NCBI RefSeq assembly: GCF_900187455.1
Contig: NZ_FYDX01000022.1
Coordinates: 1 to 64,000 of the forward strand
Source of the DNA: Pseudomonas sp. Irchel 3E13
Lineage (GTDB): Bacteria > Pseudomonadota > Gammaproteobacteria > Pseudomonadales > Pseudomonadaceae
Reading direction: 5' to 3'
DNA: 64,000 nt
Below, piece after piece: positions 33,295-41,878 of this stretch. A program made the translations under genes and the position numbers. The notes beneath the pieces were generated by a model. The model saw only the letters and a program-made list of their open reading frames with translations, did no database searches and was not told the DNA's origin. The number at the start of each line of letters is the position of its first letter. Positions within the stretch are counted from its first letter, which is position 1.

Positions 33295-33975
33295 ATGCTT
33301 TTACACATTCCCGGCTTGTTCAACCGTGAGGAAGTCGTGCGTATTCGCGAGGCGCTGGAGAGCACCGATTGGGCGGATGGCAAGATCACCGCTGGCTATC
33401 AGTCGGCCAAGGCCAAGCACAATTTGCAGTTGCCCGAGTCCCATCCACTGGCCAAGGAAATCGGCGCCGCGATGATCGAGCGCCTGTGGAAAAACCCGCG
33501 TTTCATGTCGGCCGCATTGCCGCACAAGGTGTTTCCGCCGCTGGTCAACTGCTACCGCGAAGGCGGCAATTTCGGTTTCCACATTGATAACGCGGTGCGC
33601 CAGCCCCGCGGCAGCATCGAGCGGGTGCGGACGGACCTGTCCTCGACGCTGTTCTTCAGCGACCCCGAGGACTACGACGGCGGCGAGTTGGAGATCCAGG
33701 ACACTTACGGTCTGCAGCAGGTCAAGCTGGCGGCCGGGGACATGGTCTTGTATCCCGGCACCAGCCTGCACAAGGTCAACCCGGTCACCCGCGGCGCCCG
33801 TTACGCGGCGTTCTTCTGGACCCAGAGCATGGTTCGCGAGGACAGCCAGCGGACCCTGTTGTTCGAGATGGACAACGCCATCCAGCAGCTCACCGCCGAC
33901 GTGCCTGATCACCCGTCGCTGATCCAGCTCACCGGCACCTACCACAACCTGTTGCGCCGCTGGGCCGAGGTCTGA
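33295..33975 (+). CDS. piuC: PKHD-type Fe(II)/2-oxoglutarate hydroxylase PiuC
   Basis: PiuC is a prolyl-4-hydroxylase-like dioxygenase (YbiX family) that travels with Fiu/PiuA receptors. Its substrate is not established; losing it alters siderophore-drug susceptibility in P. aeruginosa. From ATG 33295 the product is 226 residues, exactly the family length. The iron ligands are H96, D98 (FGFHIDNA) and H159 (SLHKVNPV), with R169 to bind oxoglutarate. It is divergent from piuA and overlaps or abuts the Sel1 gene downstream. Confidence 0.95.
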   Translation: MLLHIPGLFNREEVVRIREALESTDWADGKITAGYQSAKAKHNLQLPESHPLAKEIGAAMIERLWKNPRFMSAALPHKVFPPLVNCYREGGNFGFHIDNAVRQPRGSIERVRTDLSSTLFFSDPEDYDGGELEIQDTYGLQQVKLAAGDMVLYPGTSLHKVNPVTRGARYAAFFWTQSMVREDSQRTLLFEMDNAIQQLTADVPDHPSLIQLTGTYHNLLRRWAEV

Positions 33976-33976
33976 C

Positions 33977-34726
33977 ATGGCGTTCCAGTTGCGCCGTGAG
34001 GAAGTGGTCGGCACTGACGAGTTCGGGCAGATGCTCGAACAGAGCCCGGCCAAGGCGGCCCAGGCCTTGTTGATGGCGTCGGCAGAGGGCGTGGTCGAAG
34101 CCCAGGCGTTGCTCGGGCAGATCCTGCTGGACGGGCGCGGCATCGAGCAGGACGCGGTCCTGGCCCGGCGCTGGTTCGGCATCGCCGCGCAGCAGGGCAG
34201 TGTGATGGCGCACAACATGCTCGGGCGCTGCCTGGAACACGGCTGGGGTGGTGAGGTGGACGTGGCGCAAGCCGCGCGACATTACCGCGAGGCGGCCAAT
34301 GGCGGGCTGGACTGGGGGCTTTACAACCTGGCCAACCTGCTTGCGACCGGGCGCGGTGTGGCGCTGGACCATGGCGTGGCGCTGGCCTGTTATCGCCGGG
34401 CGGCGGACCTGGGGCATGCCAAGTCGATGAACCTGTTGGGGCGTTACCTGGAGGAGGGCCTGCATTGTCAGGCGGACCTGTCGGCGGCGCGGGAGTGGTA
34501 TCGGCGCTCGGCCGAGGGCGGGGATTTTCGCGGGCAGTTCAGCCATGCGGCGATCCTGGCCGGGCAGGGCTTGCTCGATGAAGCGCTGGGCTGGTTGCAG
34601 CGGGCGCTGGAAGGCGGCAATGCCAATTTCCTGCGGGTAGCGGGGCCGGCGTTGGAGCAGGCGGCGCAGGCGGAGATTCGGGCGATGGCGGGGGCTTACA
34701 AGGCGCGCTTGGCTGAGCTGGTGTAA
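33977..34726 (+). CDS. Sel1-repeat (TPR-like) protein
   Basis: The 249-residue protein is built mostly from Sel1-like repeats (about 40-215: AQALLGQILLDGRGIEQDAVLARRWFGIAA, AHNMLGRCLEHGWGGEVD, GLYNLANLLATGRGVALD). These helical repeats mediate protein binding. There is no signal peptide, so it is probably cytoplasmic. It starts one base after piuC, which implies co-translation and a link to the siderophore system. The same gene follows piuC in P. aeruginosa (PA4516). Its exact function is unknown. Confidence 0.85.
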   Translation: MAFQLRREEVVGTDEFGQMLEQSPAKAAQALLMASAEGVVEAQALLGQILLDGRGIEQDAVLARRWFGIAAQQGSVMAHNMLGRCLEHGWGGEVDVAQAARHYREAANGGLDWGLYNLANLLATGRGVALDHGVALACYRRAADLGHAKSMNLLGRYLEEGLHCQADLSAAREWYRRSAEGGDFRGQFSHAAILAGQGLLDEALGWLQRALEGGNANFLRVAGPALEQAAQAEIRAMAGAYKARLAELV

Positions 34727-34740
34727 GGGCTTTGAGATAA

Positions 34741-34773
34741 AAAAGGGGGCTGATCACTCAGCCCCCTTTTTGC
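34741..34773. terminator. Bidirectional terminator between the Sel1 gene and speC
   Basis: A perfect 13-base stem (AAAAGGGGGCTGA/TCAGCCCCCTTTT) with TCAC loop and flanking A and T runs works in both directions. Confidence 0.92.
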
Positions 34774-34774
34774 A

Positions 34775-35938
34775 TTACAGGTAGAACGCTTTCAGCGGCG
34801 GGAAGCCGTTGAATTCGACGGCGCTGTAGCTGGTGGTGTAGGCACCGGTCGACAGCCAATACAGACGGTCACCGATCGCCAGGTTCAGCGGCAGGCCGTA
34901 CTTGTAGTGCTCGTACATGATGTCGGCGCTGTCGCAGGTCGGGCCGGCGATGACCACTTCTTCCATCTCGCCTTTCTTCTCGGTCCAGATCGGGAACTTG
35001 ATGGACTCGTCCATGGTTTCGATCAGGCCGGAGAATTTGCCCACGTCGGTGTAAACCCAACGCTCGACGGCGGTACGCGATTTACGCGCAACCAGCACCA
35101 CTTCACTGACCAGGATGCCGGCGTTGGCGATCAGCGAGCGGCCCGGCTCCAGAATGATTTCCGGCAGGTCGTCGCCGAAGTCTTCCTTGAGGAAGCGGAT
35201 GATTTCCTCGGCGTAGGTTTCCAGGCTGTTGGTCCGGGTGATGTAGTTGGCCGGGAAGCCGCCACCCATGTTGATCAGTTTCAGTTCGATGCCGTCTTCT
35301 TCTTTCAGACGCTCGAAGATCACTTTGACCTTGGCGATCGCCGCGTCCCAGACGCTGATGTCGCGCTGCTGCGAACCGACGTGGAACGACACGCCGTAAG
35401 GCACAAGGCCCAGGTCACGGGCGAGGATCAGAAGGTCCATGGCCATGTCGGTCTGGCAGCCGAATTTGCGCGACAGCGGCCAGTCAGCGGTGGTGGAGCC
35501 TTCGGTGAGGATACGCACGTAGACTTTCGAGCCCGGCGCGGCCTTGGCGATGTTGCGCAGGTCGGCTTCGGAGTCGGTGGCATACAGACGCACGCCCTTC
35601 TCGTAGAAGTAGCGGATGTCCTTGGATTTCTTGATGGTGTTGCCGTAGCTGATACGGTCGGCGCTGACGCCGCGGTCCATCACTTTGTCCAGTTCGTAGA
35701 TCGAGGCGATGTCGAAGCTCGAACCTTTCTCTTTCAGCAGGTCGATGATTTCGACCGCCGGGTTGGCCTTGACCGCGTAGTAGACCTTGGCGAATTCGAA
35801 GCCCGCGCGCAGGTCGTCGTAGGCCTGGCTGATCATCTGGGTGTCGATGAGTACGAACGGGGTTTCTTGCTTGTCGGCGAATGCCTTCATTTTCTGGAAG
35901 GTTTCGCGCGCGAAGTAGTCTTCGACTTGGATCGACAT
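34775..35938 (-). CDS. speC: Ornithine decarboxylase SpeC
   Basis: SpeC makes putrescine from ornithine, a first step of polyamine synthesis. It belongs to the fold-III (alanine-racemase-like, eukaryotic type) decarboxylases rather than the E. coli SpeC fold. It has 387 residues, with PLP lysine K57 (YYAVKANP), the HVGSQQ motif near residue 187, GGGFPA, EPGRSL and the catalytic cysteine C335 (GPTCDSAD). The start is ATG 35938; an in-frame start at 35959 would add seven residues. The upstream leader of about 200 bases contains an intrinsic terminator (36045-36087). Confidence 0.96.
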   Translation of the reverse strand: MSIQVEDYFARETFQKMKAFADKQETPFVLIDTQMISQAYDDLRAGFEFAKVYYAVKANPAVEIIDLLKEKGSSFDIASIYELDKVMDRGVSADRISYGNTIKKSKDIRYFYEKGVRLYATDSEADLRNIAKAAPGSKVYVRILTEGSTTADWPLSRKFGCQTDMAMDLLILARDLGLVPYGVSFHVGSQQRDISVWDAAIAKVKVIFERLKEEDGIELKLINMGGGFPANYITRTNSLETYAEEIIRFLKEDFGDDLPEIILEPGRSLIANAGILVSEVVLVARKSRTAVERWVYTDVGKFSGLIETMDESIKFPIWTEKKGEMEEVVIAGPTCDSADIMYEHYKYGLPLNLAIGDRLYWLSTGAYTTSYSAVEFNGFPPLKAFYL

Positions 35939-36142
35939 GCTTGGGGACTCCATGGGCAAACTGAAAAAATAAGTGGCTGCAAACTGAACGCCCTCCGTAT
36001 CCCCACTTTGGTTCGCCTACTTCCCAAGGCATGTCGCCGAAAGCAAAAAGGTCATCCGCGCGATTGAAAGCTGCTGCGGGTGACCTTGCTGTCTCGTCGT
36101 CAGTACTTGAGCCGGATGGATCGTTTCCAGCATGGACGTTCG
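35939..36142 (-). promoter_or_regulatory. Long speC leader or small RNA with internal terminator
   Basis: From the predicted start at about 36142 to the speC ATG there are about 204 bases with no clear gene. The first ~98 bases end in a strong terminator (36045-36087). The stretch can therefore give a short RNA of about 98 bases or, by read-through, speC mRNA. GCCGAA near the predicted 5' end can pair with TTCGGC just past the terminator. A 38-codon reading frame (36133 down to 36017) passes through the hairpin but has no visible ribosome site. I know no described RNA for this place. Confidence 0.5.
36045..36087 (-). terminator. Intrinsic terminator in the speC leader
   Basis: Arms at 36048-36059 and 36076-36087 pair over 12 bases with a single G-T pair and a 16-base loop. 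On the minus strand five T follow, with more T a few bases on. It lies 107 bases before the speC ATG, and no minus-strand gene lies upstream for it to end, so it acts within the leader or ends a small RNA. Confidence 0.8.
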
Positions 36143-36148
36143 GCGCGA

Positions 36149-36177
36149 ACTTTAGGACTTGAGGGGTTCAAGATCAA
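36149..36177 (-). promoter_or_regulatory. Candidate speC promoter
   Basis: On the minus strand TTGATC (36172-36177) and TAAAGT (36149-36154) are 17 bases apart. Transcription would start near 36142, ahead of the leader terminator. Confidence 0.6.
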
Positions 36178-36600
36178 CAAAAAATGTCGCGTTTTCGTAC
36201 TGATCAGCCGCTCGTTATCGACTTGTTTCCTTCATAACCGACTCAGGTGACAGCCAGATGTTCCGCTGGATCGTCCTTGCGTAAAAAATTGTGGAATAGG
36301 TGGCGATTTGCTGACTTCTCGGTAACTTCGTCATCTGGCGTTTCGATCGGCGAGTTTCGCTTCGAAATCACCTTTAAATGAAAAAAAGACCGTTTGTCGT
36401 GTCGCTTCGATCGTGTTTATTCAGCGCCGCACTGTTCATATTTATGGCCACCTGAACCGTGGGTATTTCCGACAAAAAAAATTCCTGAATCACTGACCAA
36501 AAACGCTTGGTCGGAAGCCCTTACACAGGATTTGCCGGCCTTAATAAGAAACATTACTATTCGCGCACCTTTCCAACTGCCTGACGACGACCTTCCTATC
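36178..36600. other. Divergent speC-fecI intergenic region
   Basis: This stretch of about 420 bases has no convincing gene. It is less GC-rich than its neighbours, especially from 36370 to 36560. The left end abuts the speC promoter and the right end should contain the fecI promoter, with a Fur-like sequence at 36543-36562. An open frame runs through it into fecI but lacks a plausible start. Confidence 0.6.
36543..36562. promoter_or_regulatory. fecI: Possible Fur operator upstream of fecI
   Basis: The segment AATAAGAAACATTACTATT is an imperfect palindrome that resembles Fur boxes of iron-regulated sigma genes in Pseudomonas. It lies about 40 bases before the fecI start. The match is by eye only. 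Confidence 0.4.
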
Positions 36601-37089
36601 GTGTCTCGACACAAAGGCTTCCTCGACCACTACCACGAGCTGATCGGCACCTGGACGCGCAAGTTGCGCAGTCGCCAGCAAGCCGAGGACCTCGCGCACG
36701 ATGCATTTGTGCGGGTGCTGGAAAGCGAACAGGATGCAGTGGCGCAGCCGCGCGCCTATCTGCACCAGACGGCGCGCAATATCGCGGTGGACGGTTACCG
36801 TCGCGAGGACCGCCGCCAATCCCTCGAACAGCAGGCTCTGGACCTGACCCCGCCGCTGACGGACGACCCGGAGGCGTATATGAATGCGCTGCAACTGGCC
36901 GACAGCGTCGAGCGGGCCCTGGCGGAGTTGCCGCTGAACTGCCGCAAGGTCTTCGTCTGGCAGAAGCTCGAAGGGCTGACCCAGGCGGAGATCGCCGAGC
37001 GCATGGGATTGACCAAGAACATGGTCGAAAAGTATATGATCCGCACGCTTCGCCATCTGCGCGAGCACTTGGATGTGTCGAAGAGATGA
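36601..37089 (+). CDS. fecI: FecI-type extracytoplasmic-function sigma factor
   Basis: FecI sigma factors direct RNA polymerase to the receptor gene when the FecR anti-sigma regulator relays an iron-chelate signal. From GTG 36601 the product is 162 residues, normal for the family. Sigma region 2 is AEDLAHDAFVRVLE...ARNIAVDGYRRE (about 27-77). Region 4 is LNCRKVFVWQKLEGLTQAEIAERMGLTKNMVEKYMIRTLRHLRE (about 113-156). Upstream starts would add an untypical 69-residue tail. The stop overlaps fecR as ATGA. Confidence 0.92.
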   Translation: MSRHKGFLDHYHELIGTWTRKLRSRQQAEDLAHDAFVRVLESEQDAVAQPRAYLHQTARNIAVDGYRREDRRQSLEQQALDLTPPLTDDPEAYMNALQLADSVERALAELPLNCRKVFVWQKLEGLTQAEIAERMGLTKNMVEKYMIRTLRHLREHLDVSKR

Positions 37090-38072
37090 GTCAGGCGAAT
37101 GTATTCATGAATCAGGGCCACAGCCCACAAGAGGCCGCCCGCGAGCAGGCGGCCGAATGGTTCGCCCGCGTCCAGGACGCGCCGCTGCCTCCTGAGCAGC
37201 AGGCCTGTTTCGACGCCTGGCTGGCGCAGGACCCCCTTCATCGCGACGAATATGACCAGCTCGGCCAGCTCTGGCAGGCGGCTGACCTGTTGCCGCGTGC
37301 GCGCCTCGAAGCGCTGTGTGTCGAAGATCGGGTCAGCACCTTGCCGCGGCGGCGTTTCGTCCAGCAGGCGCTGGCCGCCAGTGTGCTGGCGGCGGCGGTG
37401 GGCCTCGGCTGGTTCGGTTGGCAGCAGCACACTCTCAACTACCACGAACACTTGCAGACCGGTCTCGGTGAGCGCCGCCAGGTAGAACTGCCGGACGGCT
37501 CGCACCTGGAGATCAACGGTCGCACCCGCCTGGACGTGCGCTTCAGCGCCGGACAGCGCGACATCCGCCTGGAGCAGGGCGAGGTGATGTTCAGCGTCGC
37601 CCACGACAGCGGCCGCCCCTTCGTGGTCGATGCCGGCAATGGCACGGTCACCGTCACCGGGACCCGCTTCGATGTGCGCCGCGATCCCGGGCAAACCCGC
37701 GTTGCGGTGGCGCAGGGCTCGGTGCGCGTGCAGGGCCAGGGCGAGTCGAAGGCGCTGCTCAGCGCCGGGCTCGGCGCGCATATCGATGCCGCTGGCGCGG
37801 TGGCCGCGCCTTATAAGGTGGATGCCGCGGCACTCACTGCCTGGCGGTCCGGCAAGCTGGTGTTCACCGATGCCTCGCTGGCGCAGGTGGCCGAAGAAGT
37901 CTCGCGCTATCGCGAGCAGCCCCTGAAAGTGGCACCGAAAGTTGCCGCCCTGCGCCTGAGCAGCACCTTCCGAATTGACGACACCGATGCTCTGCTACGG
38001 GCCTTGCCGAGCATCCTGCCGGTCACCGTGGTGGCCCATGCCGATGGCTCCCACGAAATAATTTCAAAATAG
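37086..38072 (+). CDS. fecR: FecR-type transmembrane sigma regulator
   Basis: FecR spans the inner membrane, senses the loaded receptor through its periplasmic part and controls FecI. The 328-residue product has a cytoplasmic DUF4880 domain (about 15-60, EQAAEWFARVQDAPLPPEQQACFDAWLAQDPLHRDEYDQL), one membrane helix (about 98-117, ALAASVLAAAVGLGWFGW), the FecR beta domain (about 125-225, LPDGSHLEINGRTRLDVRF) and a C-terminal STN-like domain (DUF4974). It is translationally coupled to fecI. Confidence 0.94.
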   Translation: MSQANVFMNQGHSPQEAAREQAAEWFARVQDAPLPPEQQACFDAWLAQDPLHRDEYDQLGQLWQAADLLPRARLEALCVEDRVSTLPRRRFVQQALAASVLAAAVGLGWFGWQQHTLNYHEHLQTGLGERRQVELPDGSHLEINGRTRLDVRFSAGQRDIRLEQGEVMFSVAHDSGRPFVVDAGNGTVTVTGTRFDVRRDPGQTRVAVAQGSVRVQGQGESKALLSAGLGAHIDAAGAVAAPYKVDAAALTAWRSGKLVFTDASLAQVAEEVSRYREQPLKVAPKVAALRLSSTFRIDDTDALLRALPSILPVTVVAHADGSHEIISK

Positions 38073-38181
38073 ATTCAGGTATTTTCCGAGTTGTTCGTCT
38101 TCCTGCCCGACTTGTAACTGCCAAGCATTTCCATTCGCAACGGCGGTCGATCCCGATCCTCCCTCAGGACTTCTCGAAGAC

Positions 38182-40629
38182 GTGAACAACCACAAGCTTT
38201 CTCCGCGCTCCGCCAGCCGTTCGCGCTGGTTGCCTCTGGCCCTGGCGTTGGCGGTCAGTGCCGGTATCGGCAACAGCTACGCCGATTCGACGCCCACCAG
38301 CATCCAGATCCAGGCTCAGTCGCTGGCCACGGCGCTGAACCAGTTGGGCCAGCAGACGTCGCTGCAGTTGTTCTTCAGCCCCGCGCTGGTGGCTGGCAAG
38401 CAGGCGCCGGCGGTGTCCGGCAATCTGTCGCCGGAGCAGGCGTTGCAAGCTTTGCTGCAAGGCAGCGGGCTGACCTACGAGATGTCCCAGGGCACCGTGG
38501 TGCTGCATTCGGCACAGGGTGACAGCCAGGCCGCCAACGGCACGCTGGAACTGGCGCCCACCGACATCAGCATGGTCGGCGACTGGCTCGGCGATGCGCA
38601 GGAAAGCGTGGTGCAGAACCATCCCGGCGCGCGCACCGTGGTGCGCCGCGAAGCGATGGTCGAGCAGGGCGCGATGAACGTGCGTGACGTGCTCAAGGGC
38701 ATCCCCGGCGTACAAGTGCAGGACTCCAACGGCACCGGCGGCAGCGACCTGTCGCTCAACGTCGGCGTGCGTGGCCTGACCTCGCGCCTGTCGCCACGCT
38801 CCACGGTGCTGATCGACGGCATTCCGGCGGCGTTCGCGCCCTATGGCCAACCGCAACTGTCGATGGCGCCGATTTCCTCCGGCAACCTCGACAGCATCGA
38901 CGTGGTGCGCGGCGCCGGTTCCGTGCGCTACGGGCCGCAGAACGTCGGCGGGGTGATCAACTTCGTGACCCGCGCGATTCCCGAGAAGGCCACCGGCGAA
39001 ATCGGCACCACCCTGGAAACCTCCCGCCATGGCGGCTGGAAGCACATCGAGTCGGCGTTCATCGGCGGCACCGCCGACAACGGCCTGGGCGCGGCGCTGC
39101 TGTATTCCGGGGTCAACGGCAATGGCTACCGCAGCAGCAACAACGCCAACGATATCGACGACGTGCTGCTCAAGACCCACTGGGCCCTGACCGATCAGGA
39201 CGAACTGTCGCTGAACTTCCACTACTACGACGGCAAGGCCGACATGCCTGGCGGCCTGACTCAGGCCCAGTTCGACGCCGACCCGTACCAGTCCGACCGC
39301 GACTACGACAACTTCAGCGGCCGGCGCAAAGACGTCTCGCTCAAGTACCTGCGGCAGATCGACGACGTCACCCAGTTCGAAGTGCTGACCTACTACACCG
39401 ACAGCTTCCGCGGCAGCACCATCGCCGCCCGCGACCAGAAAACCCTCAGTTCCTACCCGCGCAGCTACCGCACCTTCGCCATCGAGCCACGGGTTTCGCG
39501 GATCTTCTTCAGCGGCCCGGCCACCCAGGAAGTCAGCGTCGGCTATCGCTACCTGAAAGAGGCGATGCATGAGCAGTCGAGCCGCCTGGCGCTGATCAAC
39601 AACGTCCCGACCGTGACGCCGACCTCCGACGGCCACGTGTTCCAGGACCGCACTGGCGGCACCGAGGCCAGCGCTTACTACATCGACGACAAGATCGATA
39701 TCGGCAACTGGACCATCACTCCGGGCGTGCGCTTCGAGCACATCAATACCGACTGGAACGACCGCGCCGTGCGTGGCACCAACGGGGTGCCGGTGCAGGC
39801 CAAGAGTCGCAGCGTGACCAGCAACGAACCGTTGCCGGCGCTGAGCGTGATGTATCACCTGTCCGATGCCTGGAAGCTGTTCGCCAACTACGAAACCTCG
39901 TTCGGCAGCCTGCAGTACTTCCAGCTCGGTCAGGGCGGCAACGGCGACCAGACCGCCAACGGCCTGGAAGCGGAAAAGGCCAAGACCTACGAGATCGGCA
40001 CCCGCTATGACAATGGCGACTGGGGCGGTGAGCTGACGGCGTTCTACATCGACTTCGACGACGAGCTGCAGTACATCAGCAACGACATCGGCTGGACCAA
40101 CCTCGGCGCCACCAAGCACCAGGGGATCGAGGCGTCGATGCACTACGACCTGTCCGGGCTCGATCCACGCCTGGATGGCCTGAGCGCCAATGCCGGGTTC
40201 ACCTACACCCGCGCCACTTACGAAGGCGAGATTCCCGGCTTCAAGGGCCGTGACCTGCCGTTCTACTCGCGTCAGGTGGTCAATGCCGGGCTGCGTTACC
40301 AGGTGGACCGCTGGACCTGGAACCTGGACGCCTTCGCCCAATCGAAACAGCGCGCACCGGGCACCGGGATGAACGCCGACGGCAGCTTCAACGGTAACTA
40401 CATCACCGAGCCGAGCGCCGATGGCCAGTACGGCAACATTCCGGGTTACGTGACCTGGAGCGCGCGGGGTGGGTATGACTTCGGCAAGGAACTGTCGAAC
40501 CTGAAACTGGGGGCGGGGGTGAAAAACATCTTCGACAAGCAGTACTACACCCGGTCCAGCGACAACAACTCAGGCATCTACCTGGGTGAGCCGCGCACGT
40601 TCTATGTGCAGGCCAGTGTAGGGTTCTGA
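38182..40629 (+). CDS. fecA: TonB-dependent ferric citrate-type receptor FecA
   Basis: This is an outer-membrane receptor with an N-terminal signalling domain. The 815-residue protein has a signal peptide ending GNSYA (about 34), an STN signalling domain (about 40-110, IQIQAQSLATALNQLGQQTSLQLFF), a plug with NVRDVLKGIPGVQVQDSNGTGGSDLSLNVGVRGLTSRLSPRSTVLIDGIPAAFAPYGQPQLS, and a barrel ending FYVQASVGF. The plug sequence is very close to E. coli FecA, so ferric dicitrate is the likely ligand. The start is GTG 38182. The receptor completes the fecIRA unit. Confidence 0.9.
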   Translation: MNNHKLSPRSASRSRWLPLALALAVSAGIGNSYADSTPTSIQIQAQSLATALNQLGQQTSLQLFFSPALVAGKQAPAVSGNLSPEQALQALLQGSGLTYEMSQGTVVLHSAQGDSQAANGTLELAPTDISMVGDWLGDAQESVVQNHPGARTVVRREAMVEQGAMNVRDVLKGIPGVQVQDSNGTGGSDLSLNVGVRGLTSRLSPRSTVLIDGIPAAFAPYGQPQLSMAPISSGNLDSIDVVRGAGSVRYGPQNVGGVINFVTRAIPEKATGEIGTTLETSRHGGWKHIESAFIGGTADNGLGAALLYSGVNGNGYRSSNNANDIDDVLLKTHWALTDQDELSLNFHYYDGKADMPGGLTQAQFDADPYQSDRDYDNFSGRRKDVSLKYLRQIDDVTQFEVLTYYTDSFRGSTIAARDQKTLSSYPRSYRTFAIEPRVSRIFFSGPATQEVSVGYRYLKEAMHEQSSRLALINNVPTVTPTSDGHVFQDRTGGTEASAYYIDDKIDIGNWTITPGVRFEHINTDWNDRAVRGTNGVPVQAKSRSVTSNEPLPALSVMYHLSDAWKLFANYETSFGSLQYFQLGQGGNGDQTANGLEAEKAKTYEIGTRYDNGDWGGELTAFYIDFDDELQYISNDIGWTNLGATKHQGIEASMHYDLSGLDPRLDGLSANAGFTYTRATYEGEIPGFKGRDLPFYSRQVVNAGLRYQVDRWTWNLDAFAQSKQRAPGTGMNADGSFNGNYITEPSADGQYGNIPGYVTWSARGGYDFGKELSNLKLGAGVKNIFDKQYYTRSSDNNSGIYLGEPRTFYVQASVGF

Positions 40630-40650
40630 TTTTTAGGTTGTCCTAGAGGG

Positions 40651-40713
40651 CCTCATCGCTGGCGAGCCAACTCCCACACAGTAGCGGTGGGCGCTGGCTT
40701 GCCAGCGATGAGG
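40651..40713. repeat. REP-type inverted repeat after fecA
   Basis: Arms of 19 bases (40651-40669 and 40695-40713, one mismatch) built on CGCTGGCGAGCCA/TGGCTTGCCAGCG match the REP family scattered through P. fluorescens-group genomes. It fills the gap between convergent fecA and opuCA and probably also ends both transcripts. Confidence 0.85.
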
Positions 40714-40723
40714 CGCTCAAGCG

Positions 40724-41878
40724 TTAAACCGCCGCTTCAGCCGGCGACACAATGCTGGTCTTGCCACCCCGCGACCGCCCCGAACTCAGGTACGCCGCAA
40801 TCGATTCCTGGGTCACTTCCCCCAAAAACACCTGATCGGCATCCAGCACCGGCAGCCAGGCCCGGTTGAACTCGTACATCCGCGACAACAGGATGCGCAA
40901 ATGCTCGTCATGCGCCGCCGTGGCGTTGAACGGGCGCAGGAAGTCGGCGCACGTTCCTTGCTGGCGATGCAGGTCGCGCCGGCGCACATAGCCCAGCGCA
41001 CGGTTTTCCTGGTCGGTGACCACCACATATTTGCGGTCATGCTCGTCCATCAGTTCCAGCGCATCGGCGACCACCATTTCCGGGCTGGCCGACGGGGCGT
41101 TGTCCGCCGCGTCTTCGGCGCGCACCAGCAGCAGGCGCTTGAGGGTGCTGTCCTGGCCGACGAAGTTGCTGACGAACTCGTCCGCCGGGTGCGCCAGCAG
41201 GGTGTCCGGGTGGTCCAGTTGCACTAGCTTGCCGGCGCGGAAGATCGCGATCTTGTCACCCAGCTTGATCGCTTCGTCGATGTCGTGGCTGACCATGATC
41301 ACGGTCTTGTTCAGCGCCCGCTGCATCTCGAAGAATTCGTTCTGGATCATCTCGCGGTTGATCGGGTCGACCGCGCCGAACGGCTCGTCCATCAGCAGCA
41401 GCGGTGCCTCGGCCGCCAGCGCGCGGATCACGCCGATGCGCTGTTGCTGGCCGCCGGACAGTTCGCGCGGGTAGCGCTGCAAATACTGCTTGGGCTCCAG
41501 GCGGATCATGCTCATCAGTTCGCGGGCGCGGTCGTGGCATTTCTGCTTGTCCCAGCCGAGCAGGCGCGGGACCACGGTGATGTTCTCTTCGATGGTCATG
41601 TTGGGGAACAGACCGATCTGCTGGATCACGTAGCCGATGCGCCGGCGCAGGGTCACTTCGTCGAGGCCGGTGGTGTCTTCGCCGTTGATCAGCACCTTGC
41701 CCGAGGTGGGCTCGATCAGGCGGTTGATCATTTTCAGCGTGGTGCTCTTGCCGCAACCGGAAGGGCCGAGGAAGACGCAGATCTCGCCTTCGTTGACGGT
41801 CAGGCTGACCGAGTCGACCGCCTTGACCTCCTTGCCGTTGCTTTGGAAGGTTTTCGAGAGGTTCTGGAGTTCGATCAT
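40724..41878 (-). CDS. opuCA: Glycine betaine/choline-type ABC transporter ATP-binding protein OpuCA
   Basis: This is the ATPase of an osmoprotectant or quaternary-amine importer. It has 384 residues with Walker A GPSGCGKST (38-46), signature LSGGQQQRIG, Walker B LLLMDEPFGAVDP, and two C-terminal CBS domains (about 255-365). CBS pairs in OpuA/OpuC proteins sense ionic strength or nucleotides. Its ATG overlaps the end of opuCB (ATGA). It is the last gene of the four-gene opuCD-C-B-A operon read leftwards. Confidence 0.93.
   Translation of the reverse strand: MIELQNLSKTFQSNGKEVKAVDSVSLTVNEGEICVFLGPSGCGKSTTLKMINRLIEPTSGKVLINGEDTTGLDEVTLRRRIGYVIQQIGLFPNMTIEENITVVPRLLGWDKQKCHDRARELMSMIRLEPKQYLQRYPRELSGGQQQRIGVIRALAAEAPLLLMDEPFGAVDPINREMIQNEFFEMQRALNKTVIMVSHDIDEAIKLGDKIAIFRAGKLVQLDHPDTLLAHPADEFVSNFVGQDSTLKRLLLVRAEDAADNAPSASPEMVVADALELMDEHDRKYVVVTDQENRALGYVRRRDLHRQQGTCADFLRPFNATAAHDEHLRILLSRMYEFNRAWLPVLDADQVFLGEVTQESIAAYLSSGRSRGGKTSIVSPAEAAV

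Noticed and set aside
35484..36032. 182-codon minus-strand frame starting in the speC leader and overlapping speC
   Set aside because: Most of it lies out of frame inside the conserved speC gene and has no ribosome site. Only the leader portion is of interest, and it is covered as an RNA feature.
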